From Leifsonia sp. fls2-241-R2A-40a (GTDB lineage Bacteria > Actinomycetota > Actinomycetes > Actinomycetales > Microbacteriaceae), in assembly GCF_030209575.1 (NCBI RefSeq), contig NZ_JARVRS010000001.1:496001-560000 (forward strand): a stretch of 64,000 nt of DNA, read 5' to 3'. The position numbers were made by a program, and so were the translations under genes. Under the pieces are notes generated by a model that saw only the letters and a program-made list of their open reading frames with translations, was not told the DNA's origin and searched no databases. Of the stretch, positions 7,983 to 17,124 are shown piece by piece; positions within the stretch are counted from its first letter, which is position 1; every line of letters begins with the position of its first letter.

Positions 7983-10313
7983 ATGAAACGCGCACTCGCT
8001 CTCGCCGCGACCGTCGCCGTCTCCGCCGGCCTCCTCATCGCCGCGCCGGCGTGGGCCGACGCACCGGCTGACGCACCCGCGCCGACCCCGCAGCCGATCG
8101 CTCCCGGTGCGACCGTCGACGCCGACGCGACCCCGAAGGGGCTTCCGAAGATCTCCCCCCGCTCCGCGCAGGCGTTCGAGGAGTCCGCCCGGAACCTCGA
8201 CCCCGGCCTGGCCGCAGCGGTGACGCGCGATCTGCACATCCCGCCCGCGCAGTACCTCGCCGACGCGGCCGCCGCCCAGGACGCCGGAGCCCTCGCGACC
8301 GCGCTCGGCGCGCAGACCGGCGCCGCGGTGACGCCGCAGGTCGAAGGCGCGACGGTCACGGTCTACACGCCCGACGCCCACGCCGCCGGCCTCGCACGCG
8401 CGGCCGGGGCCGAGGCGGTCGTCGGCGCAGCTCCGAAGCGCGACTTCGGCGACCTTCCGCTGCATCCGCTGGCCGACGTGTACGGCGGCCAGCCCTACTT
8501 CATCGGCAACGGACCGGGGGGCTCAGGATCGCGCTGCTCCGCAGCCTTCCCGGGCTTCGCACTGCCCGGCGGCGCACCGCAGCTGCTCTCCGCCGGCCAC
8601 TGCGCCGACGCGCCGATCCTCTACGAGATCAACCTCACGGCCCCCACGGTCACCGGTGTCCTCGCCACCCTCGGCAACGCCCTGGGTGGATGGGTCCCCG
8701 GCAGCGTCCAGTTCGGCAACGACGCCGACTCGTCGTTGATCGCCCTCAGCGCCGGTCACACGCCCCGCCCCGCCCTGCTGAAGTGGGGCGGCGGACGCGG
8801 TGCTCCCCTGGCGGGGACGCCGCAGGCCGTGACCGGCGTCGGTCCTGCCGTCGTCGGCGCTCCCCTCTGCAAGAGCGGCTCCACGACAGGATGGTCCTGC
8901 GGCAGCATCCTCGCCACCGACGAACCCGTATCCGTGCAGGGCGCCCCTGGCACGATCAACTCGATCATCGCGACCACCTGCTCCGACCACGGCGACAGCG
9001 GCGGGGCGGCCGTCAGCGGGAGCACCGCGGTCGGCCTGGTGTCGGCCGGTCCGGACCTGCCGTGCACCGACCCGCAGTACTTCACGGCCTTCTACCCGAT
9101 GGCGTCGTCCACGGGCGGTTCCAGCGTGACCGCGCGATACTCCTCGACGTGGGAGCCGGCCGTGTCCGTCCCGGCGACCGTGACCGTCACCTCCCTCCCG
9201 ACGTCCGCCGGCGGCGTCATCTCAGGGACCGTCGCCGGCGCGTTCCCGGGCGACTTCATCAAGCTCAAGCTCGCCTCCGAGACGACGGTGCGCACCGCCA
9301 GCATCGTGAACGGCACGTGGTCGGTGTCGCTCGCCGGGGCGCCGGCCGGCGCGACCAGCTACACGGTGAGCGCGGCGTGGGGAACCTTCTCCACCGGCCC
9401 GGCCGTCACCGGCGACGTGGTCGCCACCCAGCGCATCGCCGGGTCCGACCGCTTCGACACCAGCGTCGCGATCGCCAAGCAGGCGTACCCGGCCACGGCC
9501 GACACGGTCTATGTCGCGACCGGCCTCAACTACCCGGATGCGCTGAGCGCGGGGCCCGCCGCCGCGAAGGAGAAGGCACCGCTGCTGCTGACCGGTCCGA
9601 CCCTCCCGGAGTCGGTCCGCGCGGAGATCGCCTCGCTGCATCCCCGGCACATCGTCATCGTGGGCGGCCTCAGTGCCGTTCCGGCCGCCGTGGAGACGGC
9701 GCTGGCGAAGCTCGCCCCGGTGGAGCGGATCGCCGGCTCCGACCGCTTCGACACCTCGCGGCGCCTGGCCAGCAAGGCGTTCGGCTCCGCCATCCCCGCC
9801 GCCTTCGTGGCGACCGGCACCAACTTCCCCGACGCGCTGGCCGCCGGTGCGGCCGCGGGCGCGCAGGGCGCTCCCGTGCTGCTGGTCAACGGAGGCTGGG
9901 GCGCGGTGGATGCGGGCACGGCCGCGTTCCTCACGGAGGCGGGTACTAAGACCGTGAAGCTCGTCGGCGGGACGACCGTGGTCTCGCCCGGCGTGCAGGC
10001 GAGCCTGGGCAAGCAGGGCATCTCCGTCACGCGTCTCGCCGGCTCCGACCGCTTCGAGACGGCCGAGGTCGTCGGGAACACCTCGTTCCCGACGTACACC
10101 CAGGCGTACGTGGCGAGCGGACTCGGCTTCCCCGACGCACTGGCCGGATCGGCCCTGGCCGCCGCCAAGGGCGCACCGCTCTTCACGGTGAACGGCTCCT
10201 GCGTTCCCCGCTCCGTCCTGAGGGACCTCGTCGCGAAGAACGTGCAACGCGCGTGGCTGCTCGGCGGCAAGAGCGTGCTCGCCGCGTCCATCGATACCCT
10301 CCGCTCCTGCTGA
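7983..10313 (+). CDS. Secreted S1-family (streptogrisin-like) serine protease fused to three CWB2 repeats
   Basis: A predicted 776-residue exported protein. Signal peptide is about residues 1-26 (APAWA-D). Residues about 27-160 resemble a pro-region. The protease domain has His206 in 'LLSAGHCAD', an Asp in 'NDADSS' (Asp247 or Asp249) and Ser339 in 'HGDSGG', the chymotrypsin-fold triad in order, with paired Cys around His and Ser. A beta-rich Ig/FN3-like segment of about 85 residues follows, then three CWB2 repeats from about residue 482 (GSDRFDTS, GSDRFDTS, GSDRFETA) ending in Cys. This suggests an autoprocessed protease held at the cell wall. The ATG at 7983 follows GAGGGAACC. The third CWB2 protein in 10 kb; the substrate is unknown. 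Confidence 0.88.
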   Translation: MKRALALAATVAVSAGLLIAAPAWADAPADAPAPTPQPIAPGATVDADATPKGLPKISPRSAQAFEESARNLDPGLAAAVTRDLHIPPAQYLADAAAAQDAGALATALGAQTGAAVTPQVEGATVTVYTPDAHAAGLARAAGAEAVVGAAPKRDFGDLPLHPLADVYGGQPYFIGNGPGGSGSRCSAAFPGFALPGGAPQLLSAGHCADAPILYEINLTAPTVTGVLATLGNALGGWVPGSVQFGNDADSSLIALSAGHTPRPALLKWGGGRGAPLAGTPQAVTGVGPAVVGAPLCKSGSTTGWSCGSILATDEPVSVQGAPGTINSIIATTCSDHGDSGGAAVSGSTAVGLVSAGPDLPCTDPQYFTAFYPMASSTGGSSVTARYSSTWEPAVSVPATVTVTSLPTSAGGVISGTVAGAFPGDFIKLKLASETTVRTASIVNGTWSVSLAGAPAGATSYTVSAAWGTFSTGPAVTGDVVATQRIAGSDRFDTSVAIAKQAYPATADTVYVATGLNYPDALSAGPAAAKEKAPLLLTGPTLPESVRAEIASLHPRHIVIVGGLSAVPAAVETALAKLAPVERIAGSDRFDTSRRLASKAFGSAIPAAFVATGTNFPDALAAGAAAGAQGAPVLLVNGGWGAVDAGTAAFLTEAGTKTVKLVGGTTVVSPGVQASLGKQGISVTRLAGSDRFETAEVVGNTSFPTYTQAYVASGLGFPDALAGSALAAAKGAPLFTVNGSCVPRSVLRDLVAKNVQRAWLLGGKSVLAASIDTLRSC

Positions 10314-10370
10314 GCATCGTGCTTACATAGACGGAGGACGCACAGAACGCGGGGACGAGACGGGAGCAGC

Positions 10371-11519
10371 ATGATCACCCTCCGAGTGATCGTCGACGAG
10401 TTGGTCGGCGACGCTCCGGGCGGCATCCGCCGCTACACGGAAGAACTCACCCGCCAGCTGATCCGCACGGCTCCGCGAGACTGCGACGTCGAGGCCGTCG
10501 TCTCCAACATCACCGACGAGCAGCTGCAGTTCGTCCGCGACCGCCTCCCCGGCGTCGCGGCTGTCACCCGGCTCCCGCTGGCGCACCGGGAGCTGGCGCT
10601 CGCCTGGCAGTCCGGGCTCGCCGTCGGCGGACCGCCCGGGATCCTGCACGCGCCGACCCTCCTCGCCCCGTTACGGCGACATGGTCATCAGGAGCACCAC
10701 CAGCAGGTGGCCGTCACGATCCACGACACCCTCGCGTGGACGCATCCCGAAGCGCTCGGCACGACCGGGACGATCTGGACGAAGGCGATGGCCAAGCGCG
10801 CACGGAAGCACGCCGACGCCGTCATCGTCCCCACCCACGCCGTCGCCGACCGGCTCGGCGAGGTGCTGGACTTCGGCGACCGGATCCGTGTCATCGGCGG
10901 GGCGCCCGCGACGGCTCTGCGGCTCCCCGCGGACGCCGACGAGCGCGCCGCGCGGTTGGGCCTGCCCGAGCGGTATGCCTTCACCATCGGCACCGTCGAG
11001 CCGCGGAAGGGCGTGGCCCCGTTGATCCGCGCCGTCGCCCGCGCGGAGGCGCAGGGCATCCCGCTCCTGATCGCCGGGGCCGACCGCGTCGGCGAGCAGT
11101 CCGCGACCGGCGTCGCCGCGGCCGCCGGCCTCCCGGAGGACCGCGTCCGCGCTCTCGGCCGTCTGGACGATGCCGACCTCGCCGTGGCGCTCGACCGCGC
11201 GACGGTCTTCGTCTTCCCGAGCCTCGCGGAGGGCTTCGGCCTCCCGATCGTCGAGGCCTTCAAGTTCGGGCTCCCCGTCATCCACTCGGACGACCCCGCC
11301 CTCGTGGAGGTGGCGGCAGGCGCCAGCCTCGTCGTCGAGCGCCCCCGGCCCGGCGAGGCCGACGACGCCTACGCGGAACGCCTTGCCGCCGCGATCGGGC
11401 GCGTGCTGTCCGATTCCGAACTGCGCGCCCGATTGGGCGTGCTCGCCTCAGACCGGGCGCGGGCGTTCAGCTGGCGCGACTCCGCCGAGCGGGTCTGGCA
11501 GCTTCACGCCGATCTCTGA
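10371..11519 (+). CDS. GT4-family glycosyltransferase
   Basis: A 382-residue GT-B fold retaining glycosyltransferase. The N-terminal half has the acceptor-side 'GGIRRYTEEL' loop; the C-terminal half has 'IGTVEPRKG' and the EX7E-type nucleotide-sugar motif in 'FPSLAEGFGLPIVEAFKFG'. Its place after the rhamnose genes suggests it builds a surface glycan, but donor and acceptor cannot be read from sequence. The ATG follows GGGAGCAGC. Its last 16 bp overlap the 3' end of the convergent acyltransferase gene. Confidence 0.86.
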   Translation: MITLRVIVDELVGDAPGGIRRYTEELTRQLIRTAPRDCDVEAVVSNITDEQLQFVRDRLPGVAAVTRLPLAHRELALAWQSGLAVGGPPGILHAPTLLAPLRRHGHQEHHQQVAVTIHDTLAWTHPEALGTTGTIWTKAMAKRARKHADAVIVPTHAVADRLGEVLDFGDRIRVIGGAPATALRLPADADERAARLGLPERYAFTIGTVEPRKGVAPLIRAVARAEAQGIPLLIAGADRVGEQSATGVAAAAGLPEDRVRALGRLDDADLAVALDRATVFVFPSLAEGFGLPIVEAFKFGLPVIHSDDPALVEVAAGASLVVERPRPGEADDAYAERLAAAIGRVLSDSELRARLGVLASDRARAFSWRDSAERVWQLHADL

Positions 11520-12817
11520 CCCGCCTCCTGCGGCCGGAGAGCGTCGTCGCGCGACTCGGACGGCCCGGACTTCTGCGCGACCTCGCGGGGAGCCGAGGAC
11601 GCGTCGCGTCCCTCCTCCTCGCGCTCCTCGCGGCCGAACCAGGTGCTGTACCGCTCGGACGCCCAGGAGCCGACGGCCTTCGACCAGCCGTGGCTGCGCT
11701 TCTCGATCAGCCAGGTGAACCCGATCGACACGACCACGGCGACGGGGATGCCGAACAGCAGCGCCACGTACCAGGGCTCCTCCGCGAACAGGTAGGTGCT
11801 GAAGATCAGGATCGGCACGTGCACCAGGTACAGGCTGAACGAGATGGTCCCCGTGAACTGGATCGGCCGGGTCTCGAGCACGGCGCGCAGGGGCTTCCAG
11901 CCGAGCGCGGCGACCACCAGACCCGCCGCCGCCAGCGGGACGAGGCCCTTGAGCGCCGGCTCCAGCTCCGGGATGTCGCCGACGCCCGGGCCGAACAGCC
12001 ACGGCGCGATCAGCAGCAGGAGGCTGCCGACGGTCAGGCCCGCCCAGAGCGGGTGACGGTACCAGTGGGTGTTGATCCGCTCTGCGACGTTGCGCACGGC
12101 CTCGAGCCGGACGGCGATCACTGCTCCGACGAAGAACGCTGGGAGATAGGTCATCGCGCCGGAGCCGGCGTGGACGCCCAGATAGCTGATCGCGCACGCC
12201 GCAGCAAGACCGCCGATCCACCACTTACGGACCGCCAGCGCGGCCACCGCGAAGACCGGCAGCGCGAGCGAGAAGATCAGCTCCCAGCGCAGCGACCAGA
12301 GCGGGTTGTTGATCTGGCCGTCGCCGCCCAGGAGGTCCCAGGCCTTGAGGATGTACTCCCACCCGAAGTTCGGCGTCGACGAGCTGCTGAGCCAGCTCCC
12401 GGCCGGCTGGGTGGAGCGCTGCGGGATGGCCATGACCCAGACGGCCGCGAGCAGCACGGACGCCATCACCGGGACGAGCAGGCGCACCGCGCGCCGCGGG
12501 AAGTAGGCCACCCAGTCGAATCCGCGGTGACGGATGACCGGCAGCGTGACCACGAGTCCCGAGAGCACGAAGAACACGACGACCGACTCGACGCCGGCCG
12601 TCATCAGCTTCAGCGGGGTGTAGCTGATCCACCACATCGCCGACCCCGTCGGGGCCGAGCCACCGCCCGGCGCACCGGGGAAGTCCGGGTTCGTGTACAT
12701 GGCATGGTGCAGCAGGACGACCACCGCGGCGATTCCCCGCAGACCGTCGAGTGCTGCCAGCCGGCCGCCCGTCGTCTGTTTCGTCTTCTCACCCACGATT
12801 CCACCTGTACCCGTCAT
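11504..12817 (-). CDS. Acyltransferase-3 family integral membrane protein
   Basis: A 437-residue multi-pass protein of the acyltransferase-3 (OafA/NodX) family, which transfers acetyl or other acyl groups to cell-surface glycans. The diagnostic 'LDGLRGIAAVVVLLHHAMY' with the conserved His opens the membrane region; about ten hydrophobic segments follow, including 'FSLYLVHVPILIF' near the end. A charged cytoplasmic tail of about 55 residues closes it. TAGCGT lies 9 nt before the ATG, so the leader is at most a few bases. It may decorate the polymer made by the neighbouring rhamnose and glycosyltransferase genes (inference). Confidence 0.88.
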   Translation of the reverse strand: MTGTGGIVGEKTKQTTGGRLAALDGLRGIAAVVVLLHHAMYTNPDFPGAPGGGSAPTGSAMWWISYTPLKLMTAGVESVVVFFVLSGLVVTLPVIRHRGFDWVAYFPRRAVRLLVPVMASVLLAAVWVMAIPQRSTQPAGSWLSSSSTPNFGWEYILKAWDLLGGDGQINNPLWSLRWELIFSLALPVFAVAALAVRKWWIGGLAAACAISYLGVHAGSGAMTYLPAFFVGAVIAVRLEAVRNVAERINTHWYRHPLWAGLTVGSLLLLIAPWLFGPGVGDIPELEPALKGLVPLAAAGLVVAALGWKPLRAVLETRPIQFTGTISFSLYLVHVPILIFSTYLFAEEPWYVALLFGIPVAVVVSIGFTWLIEKRSHGWSKAVGSWASERYSTWFGREEREEEGRDASSAPREVAQKSGPSESRDDALRPQEAGQRSA

Positions 12818-12921
12818 AAGGGGGCGACGCTACGGGCTTGCCCTGGGCAGTTCCTGTGACCCGTTCAGGGGTCAGCTGGGCGCGCTCCGCGTGGCGGACC
12901 GGCCCGGCGCCAGGCGGCACC

Positions 12922-12927
12922 TAGCAT
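12922..12927 (+). promoter_or_regulatory. -10 element TAGCAT for purE, leaderless
   Basis: TAGCAT ends 7 nt before the ATG at 12935. This selects that ATG over the in-frame ATG at 12926, which lies inside the -10 element itself. Confidence 0.55.
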
Positions 12928-12934
12928 GTTCGCT

Positions 12935-13438
12935 ATGCCCGCATCCCCGTCTCCACTGGTCTCCGTCGTCATGGGGTCGGACTCCGACTGGTCGGTCATG
13001 CAGGAGTCCTCCCGGCTCCTGACCGAGTTCGGCGTCGCGCACGAGGTCGAGGTCGTGTCGGCACATCGCACGCCCGAGAAGATGATCTCCTTCGGCAAGG
13101 ACGCGGCCGGTCGCGGCATCCGCGTGATCATCGCCGGAGCGGGAGGCGCGGCCCACCTGCCCGGGATGCTCGCAGCCGTGACCACCCTCCCGGTCGTCGG
13201 CGTCCCCGTCCCGCTCGCCCGTCTCGACGGCCTCGATTCGCTGCTGTCCATCGTCCAGATGCCCGCCGGGGTCCCGGTGGCCACGGTCTCGATCGGCGGG
13301 GCGCGCAACGCCGGGCTGCTCGCCGTGAAGATCCTCGCCACCTCCGACGACTCCCTCGCCGACGCGCTCGCGCGCTTCGCCGCCGACCTCGAGGCGAGCG
13401 TCGAGCAGAAGAACCAGGCCCTGCAAGCCCAACTGTGA
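12935..13438 (+). CDS. purE: N5-carboxyaminoimidazole ribonucleotide mutase
   Basis: A 167-residue class I PurE that moves the carboxyl group in de novo purine synthesis, following PurK. It contains '[11 protein letters not shown]', '[11 protein letters not shown]' with the conserved catalytic-region His, and '[13 protein letters not shown]'. The length is typical. The start at 12935 is chosen for the leaderless promoter pattern. The LCP gene follows by 10 bp on the same strand, so the two are probably co-transcribed; purK is on the other strand just beyond. Confidence 0.96.
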   Translation: MPASPSPLVSVVMGSDSDWSVMQESSRLLTEFGVAHEVEVVSAHRTPEKMISFGKDAAGRGIRVIIAGAGGAAHLPGMLAAVTTLPVVGVPVPLARLDGLDSLLSIVQMPAGVPVATVSIGGARNAGLLAVKILATSDDSLADALARFAADLEASVEQKNQALQAQL

Positions 13439-13448
13439 GAACCGCGCC

Positions 13449-14807
13449 ATGACGATCGCAACGCCGCTCCGCCACCCCGACGCCTCCTCGTCGCACACGA
13501 TGACGAAGCGCGGCTGGTGGCTGGTCACCATGAACATGCTCCTGCCCGGCTCCGCCCAGGTCGTGGCCGGCAACCGCATGCTGGGCAGGGTGGGCGTGCT
13601 CGCGACCCTGCTGCTCTGGCTGCTCGCGCTCGTCACGCTCGTCGTGTACCTCGTCGCGCCGTCGGCGATCTACACGCTGTTCACCCAGTCGGGCAGCCTG
13701 ACGCTCGTGCAGACCCTGCTCATCCTCTACGCCGTGCTCTGGGTGGTCCTCACCCTCGACACCCTGCGGCTGGTGCGGCTCGTGCGCACCGCCCCCGGCT
13801 CGCGCGGGTGGATCGCCGCCTTCGCCGTGCTGGTCCTCGTCGGCGTCACCGGGACGGCCGGCTACGCGTCGGTCGTCGCCGGGTCCGCTCGCGGCGCCCT
13901 CGGCGACATCTTCTCCGCCGGCCCGTCACAGCCGCCGGTCGACGGCCGGTACAACATCATGCTGCTGGGCGGCGACGCCGGTCCCGACCGGGACGGCCTG
14001 CGCCCCGACAGCATGTCGATCGTCAGCGTCGACGCCTCCACCGGCCAGGCGGTCACCATCGGCCTTCCGCGCGACCTCGACCCGGTGCCCTTCCCGGCCT
14101 CGTCGCCGCTGCACAAGGAGTACCCCGACGGCTACGGCTACGACGACCGCTGCGACGTCGACGTCTGCCAACTGAACTCGATCTACACCGAGGTGGAGCT
14201 CTACAAGCCGAAGCTGTACCCGAACGCCACGAAGAACAAGAGCGAGCCCGGCATCGACGCCATGCGGGATGCGCTCGAGGGGGCGACAGGGCTGAAGATC
14301 CAGTACTACGTGCTCATCGACATGCAGGGATTCGCCGACCTGGTGGATGCGCTCGGCGGCGTGGACATCACCGTCAAGGACCGCATCCCGATCGGCGGAG
14401 ACGAGAACCTCAACGGCGTCGTCGAGTGGATCGAGCCGGGCAAGCGTCATCTCGACGGCTACCACGCCCAGTGGTACGCACGCGCCCGGCACGGCTCCAG
14501 CGACTACGACCGGATGGGCCGTCAGCGCGAGCTGCAGGACGCCATCCTGAAGCAGGTCAACCCGGTCAACGTCGTCTCCAAGTTCCAGGGCATCGCCTCG
14601 GCGGGTGCGCAGGTCATGAAGACCGACATCCCGCAGTCGATGCTCGGATACTTCGTCGACCTCGGCATGAAGACACGGAAGCTGCCGGTGCAGCAGCTGG
14701 AGCTCGTGCCGCCGACGATCGACCCGGCGAACCCCGACTACGCACAGATCCAGCAGCTGGTGCGCCAGGCGACCCACCCGGCGACCGCGAAACCGAAGGG
14801 CTCCTAG
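13449..14807 (+). CDS. LytR-CpsA-Psr (LCP) family cell-wall glycopolymer ligase
   Basis: A 452-residue membrane-anchored protein. Three to four hydrophobic segments occupy residues about 20-155, followed by an extracellular LCP domain: 'YNIMLLGGDAGPDRDGLRPDSM', 'IGLPRDL', and the 'RARHGSSDYDRMGRQRELQDAI' block whose arginines bind the lipid-pyrophosphate substrate in this family. LCP enzymes attach secondary polymers to peptidoglycan. The extra N-terminal membrane segments are more than the single anchor of classic LCPs. Linked to purE by 10 bp. Its TAG stop shares the palindrome CTAG with the stop of convergent purK. Confidence 0.92.
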   Translation: MTIATPLRHPDASSSHTMTKRGWWLVTMNMLLPGSAQVVAGNRMLGRVGVLATLLLWLLALVTLVVYLVAPSAIYTLFTQSGSLTLVQTLLILYAVLWVVLTLDTLRLVRLVRTAPGSRGWIAAFAVLVLVGVTGTAGYASVVAGSARGALGDIFSAGPSQPPVDGRYNIMLLGGDAGPDRDGLRPDSMSIVSVDASTGQAVTIGLPRDLDPVPFPASSPLHKEYPDGYGYDDRCDVDVCQLNSIYTEVELYKPKLYPNATKNKSEPGIDAMRDALEGATGLKIQYYVLIDMQGFADLVDALGGVDITVKDRIPIGGDENLNGVVEWIEPGKRHLDGYHAQWYARARHGSSDYDRMGRQRELQDAILKQVNPVNVVSKFQGIASAGAQVMKTDIPQSMLGYFVDLGMKTRKLPVQQLELVPPTIDPANPDYAQIQQLVRQATHPATAKPKGS

Positions 14808-15946
14808 CCCTCGAAGAACGCCGCTGCGGCCCGGGCGCGGTACACGACGTCGTCGACGTCCTCGCCGCCGACGACCGTCACGTGGCCGACCTTCCGGCCC
14901 GGCCGGGGCTGCTTGCCATAGCCGTGGAACTTGGCCTCGGGATGCGCGGCGAGCGCGCCCGGGTAGCGGTCCTGCAGCGAGCCCTCCGCGGGGCCGCCGA
15001 GGATGTTGACCATCACCGACCAGTCGGCGCGCGGCTCGGTCGACCCGAGCGGCAGGTCGAGCACCGCGCGCAGGTGCTGCTCGAACTGGCTGGTGACGGC
15101 TCCCTCGATGGACCAGTGGCCGCTGTTGTGCGGCCGCATGGCCAATTCGTTGACGAGCACGCGACCGTCGGTGGTCTCGAACAGCTCGACGGCCAGTACG
15201 CCCGTGACACCCAGTCCGTCGGCGACCCGGCGCGCGATGTCCGCGGCCATCTCGGCCACCCGGCCGGTCGAGCCGGGCGCCGGCGCGATGACCTCGGCGC
15301 AGACGCCGTCGCGCTGCACCGTCTCCACGACCGGCCAGGCCGCCACCTCGCCGGACGGCCGGCGCGCGACCAGCTGTGCGAGCTCGCGGCGGAACGGCAC
15401 CAGCTCTTCCACGAGCAGCGCGCCTCCGCGGCCGTCCTCGGCGAGCGCCAGGAACCAGTCGTCCGCGTCGTTGGCGTGCGACACCACGCGGACGCCCTTG
15501 CCGTCGTACCCGCCGCGCGCCGTCTTCACGACGGCCCGGCCGCCGTGGTCGGCGAGGAAGGCCGCCAGGTCGTCGGCCGACTCCACCGCGGCCCAGTCCG
15601 GGACCGGGAGCCCGAGCTCGCTGAGCTTCGCGCGCATCTGGAGCTTGTCCTGCGCGTAGAGCAGCGCATCCGGCCCGGGGTGGACGGGGACACCGCGCGA
15701 GACGAGCTCCCGCAGGATCGCCTGCGGCACATGCTCGTGGTCGAACGTGATCACATCCACCGTCTCCGCGAAGGCGAGCACGGTGTCCAGGTCGCGGTAG
15801 TCGCCGACGCCGGTCGCCGCGATATCGGCGCTCATGCCCTCGGACTCCTCGAGCACCCGGATGTCGACGCCCAATTCGATGGCCGGGGGGATCATCATCC
15901 GGGCCAGCTGACCGCCACCGATCACTCCGACGATGTGACTAGACAT
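14804..15946 (-). CDS. purK: 5-(carboxyamino)imidazole ribonucleotide synthase
   Basis: A 380-residue ATP-grasp enzyme that carboxylates aminoimidazole ribonucleotide using bicarbonate and ATP. It starts with 'VGVIGGGQLARMM', and has 'VKTARGGYDGKGV' (ATP-binding lysine loop), 'LVEELVPF' and 'NELAMRPHNSGHW'. The ATG at 15946 follows AGAGGAG at a usable distance; the open frame continues upstream but the extra residues are unlike the family. It is convergent with the LCP gene, with a 4-bp overlap. Confidence 0.95.
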   Translation of the reverse strand: MSSHIVGVIGGGQLARMMIPPAIELGVDIRVLEESEGMSADIAATGVGDYRDLDTVLAFAETVDVITFDHEHVPQAILRELVSRGVPVHPGPDALLYAQDKLQMRAKLSELGLPVPDWAAVESADDLAAFLADHGGRAVVKTARGGYDGKGVRVVSHANDADDWFLALAEDGRGGALLVEELVPFRRELAQLVARRPSGEVAAWPVVETVQRDGVCAEVIAPAPGSTGRVAEMAADIARRVADGLGVTGVLAVELFETTDGRVLVNELAMRPHNSGHWSIEGAVTSQFEQHLRAVLDLPLGSTEPRADWSVMVNILGGPAEGSLQDRYPGALAAHPEAKFHGYGKQPRPGRKVGHVTVVGGEDVDDVVYRARAAAAFFEG

Positions 15947-16065
15947 GGCCCATCCGCTCCTCTGATACTTTTCATGCTGGCCGGGGGAACTCACAGGAAC
16001 GCGAAACCTGGTCCGCGTACTGTGACGAACGCATTGACAATCATCCCGCATCTCCAGGCAGGGGC

Positions 16066-16599
16066 ATGACGACCGACACCCGAACGCCGGCGCACAAGGC
16101 GCGGCTCCTCCCGCAGCTGATCAAGTTCGGCGCGGTCGGGGCGGTGGGCTTCGTGGTCAATCTGCTCGTCTTCAACGTGCTGATGCTGCTCGTGCTGGTG
16201 AATGTGCCGCACAAGACGCTGTTCTCGACAGCCATCGCCACCCTGGTCGCCATCGGCACCAACTGGATCGGCAACCGCTACTGGGCGTTCTCGGGCAACC
16301 GCAACGAGAACGCGACCCGCGAAGGGGTCGAGTTCTTCGTCGTCAGCCTGGCCGGAATGGCGATCCCGCTGCTCTGCGTCTGGGTCTCGCACTACCTGCT
16401 CGGCTACCAGAGCCTGCTGGCCGACAACATCTCCAACAACGTCGTCGGCCTCGCCCTCGGCACCGTGTTCCGGTTCGCGTTCTACCGCTGGTGGGTGTTC
16501 TCGCCCGACCGCGCGGCGTCGCGCCGCGTCCGCGGCACCGCGCCGATCACCGGCTCGACGCTAGCGAGCACCCCAGACCGTGGTCTCGTCGGAGACTGA
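16066..16599 (+). CDS. GtrA-like membrane protein
   Basis: A 177-residue protein with four predicted membrane spans. 'LIKFGAVGAVGFVVNLLVFNVL' at the first span and 'NRYWAF' and 'FRFAFYRWWVF' after spans two and four are the GtrA signature. GtrA proteins are thought to move lipid-linked sugars across the membrane for wall or O-antigen glycosylation. The C-terminus overlaps the 3' end of the convergent PH-domain gene by 39 bp. The same GtrA/PH/birA arrangement is recalled from mycobacteria. Confidence 0.88.
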   Translation: MTTDTRTPAHKARLLPQLIKFGAVGAVGFVVNLLVFNVLMLLVLVNVPHKTLFSTAIATLVAIGTNWIGNRYWAFSGNRNENATREGVEFFVVSLAGMAIPLLCVWVSHYLLGYQSLLADNISNNVVGLALGTVFRFAFYRWWVFSPDRAASRRVRGTAPITGSTLASTPDRGLVGD

Positions 16600-17118
16600 C
16601 TCCGACTGCTGACGCCGGACGGCGACGACCGTCTGGGAGTGGTCCATCAGCTCGGAGAGCGCGCGCTGCACCTGGTCGGCCTTCGGGACGTCCTTCAGCA
16701 CGACCGGGTGATCGAGCCCCGAGTTGATCAGCACATCCCCCGACCGGAAGGCGCTCTGCAGCCAGGTGCGCCGCACACTGACGTCGTACCCGCGGCTGTG
16801 CAGCAGCTCCTGACGGACGCGCACGAAGAACCCGTGGCGCAGGATCAGCCGGCGGTTCGTGATCGTGTAGCGGCGGCTCAGCCAGGCCGCCAGCGGCAGC
16901 AGGAACAGCAGCAGCACCACGGCGGCCGCAGCGGACCACAGCAGCACGACCTCCCAGACCTGCCCGACGCGCCCGGCGAAGTAGCCGACCGCCCCGGCGA
17001 CGAGGATGAGCACCAGGCTCGGCCAGAAGAGCCGTCGGGCGTTCGACCGCAGCCGGGCCACCACGCGCTCGGGTGGCTGGGCGGGCTGCTCTGACGTCCC
17101 GTCCGGGCTGCTGCTCAT
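16561..17118 (-). CDS. PH-domain (bacterial PH, DUF304-type) membrane protein
   Basis: A 185-residue protein with two adjacent membrane helices (about residues 33-75) followed by a bacterial pleckstrin-homology-like domain starting at 'YTITNRRLILRHGFF', with 'VRRTWLQSAFRSGDVLINSG' and a C-terminal amphipathic segment. The function of the family is unknown. I chose the ATG at 17118 rather than a TTG two codons earlier. birA ends 6 bp upstream, so the genes are likely one transcript, although a TATTAA stretch near the birA stop could also act as a -10. Confidence 0.85.
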   Translation of the reverse strand: MSSSPDGTSEQPAQPPERVVARLRSNARRLFWPSLVLILVAGAVGYFAGRVGQVWEVVLLWSAAAAVVLLLFLLPLAAWLSRRYTITNRRLILRHGFFVRVRQELLHSRGYDVSVRRTWLQSAFRSGDVLINSGLDHPVVLKDVPKADQVQRALSELMDHSQTVVAVRRQQSESVSDETTVWGAR

Positions 17119-17124
17119 GCTCAA

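Noticed and set aside
13517-16069. Plus-strand open frame of 850 codons across the LCP gene and purK
   Set aside because: It is out of frame with the LCP gene and antisense to purK, both strongly supported.
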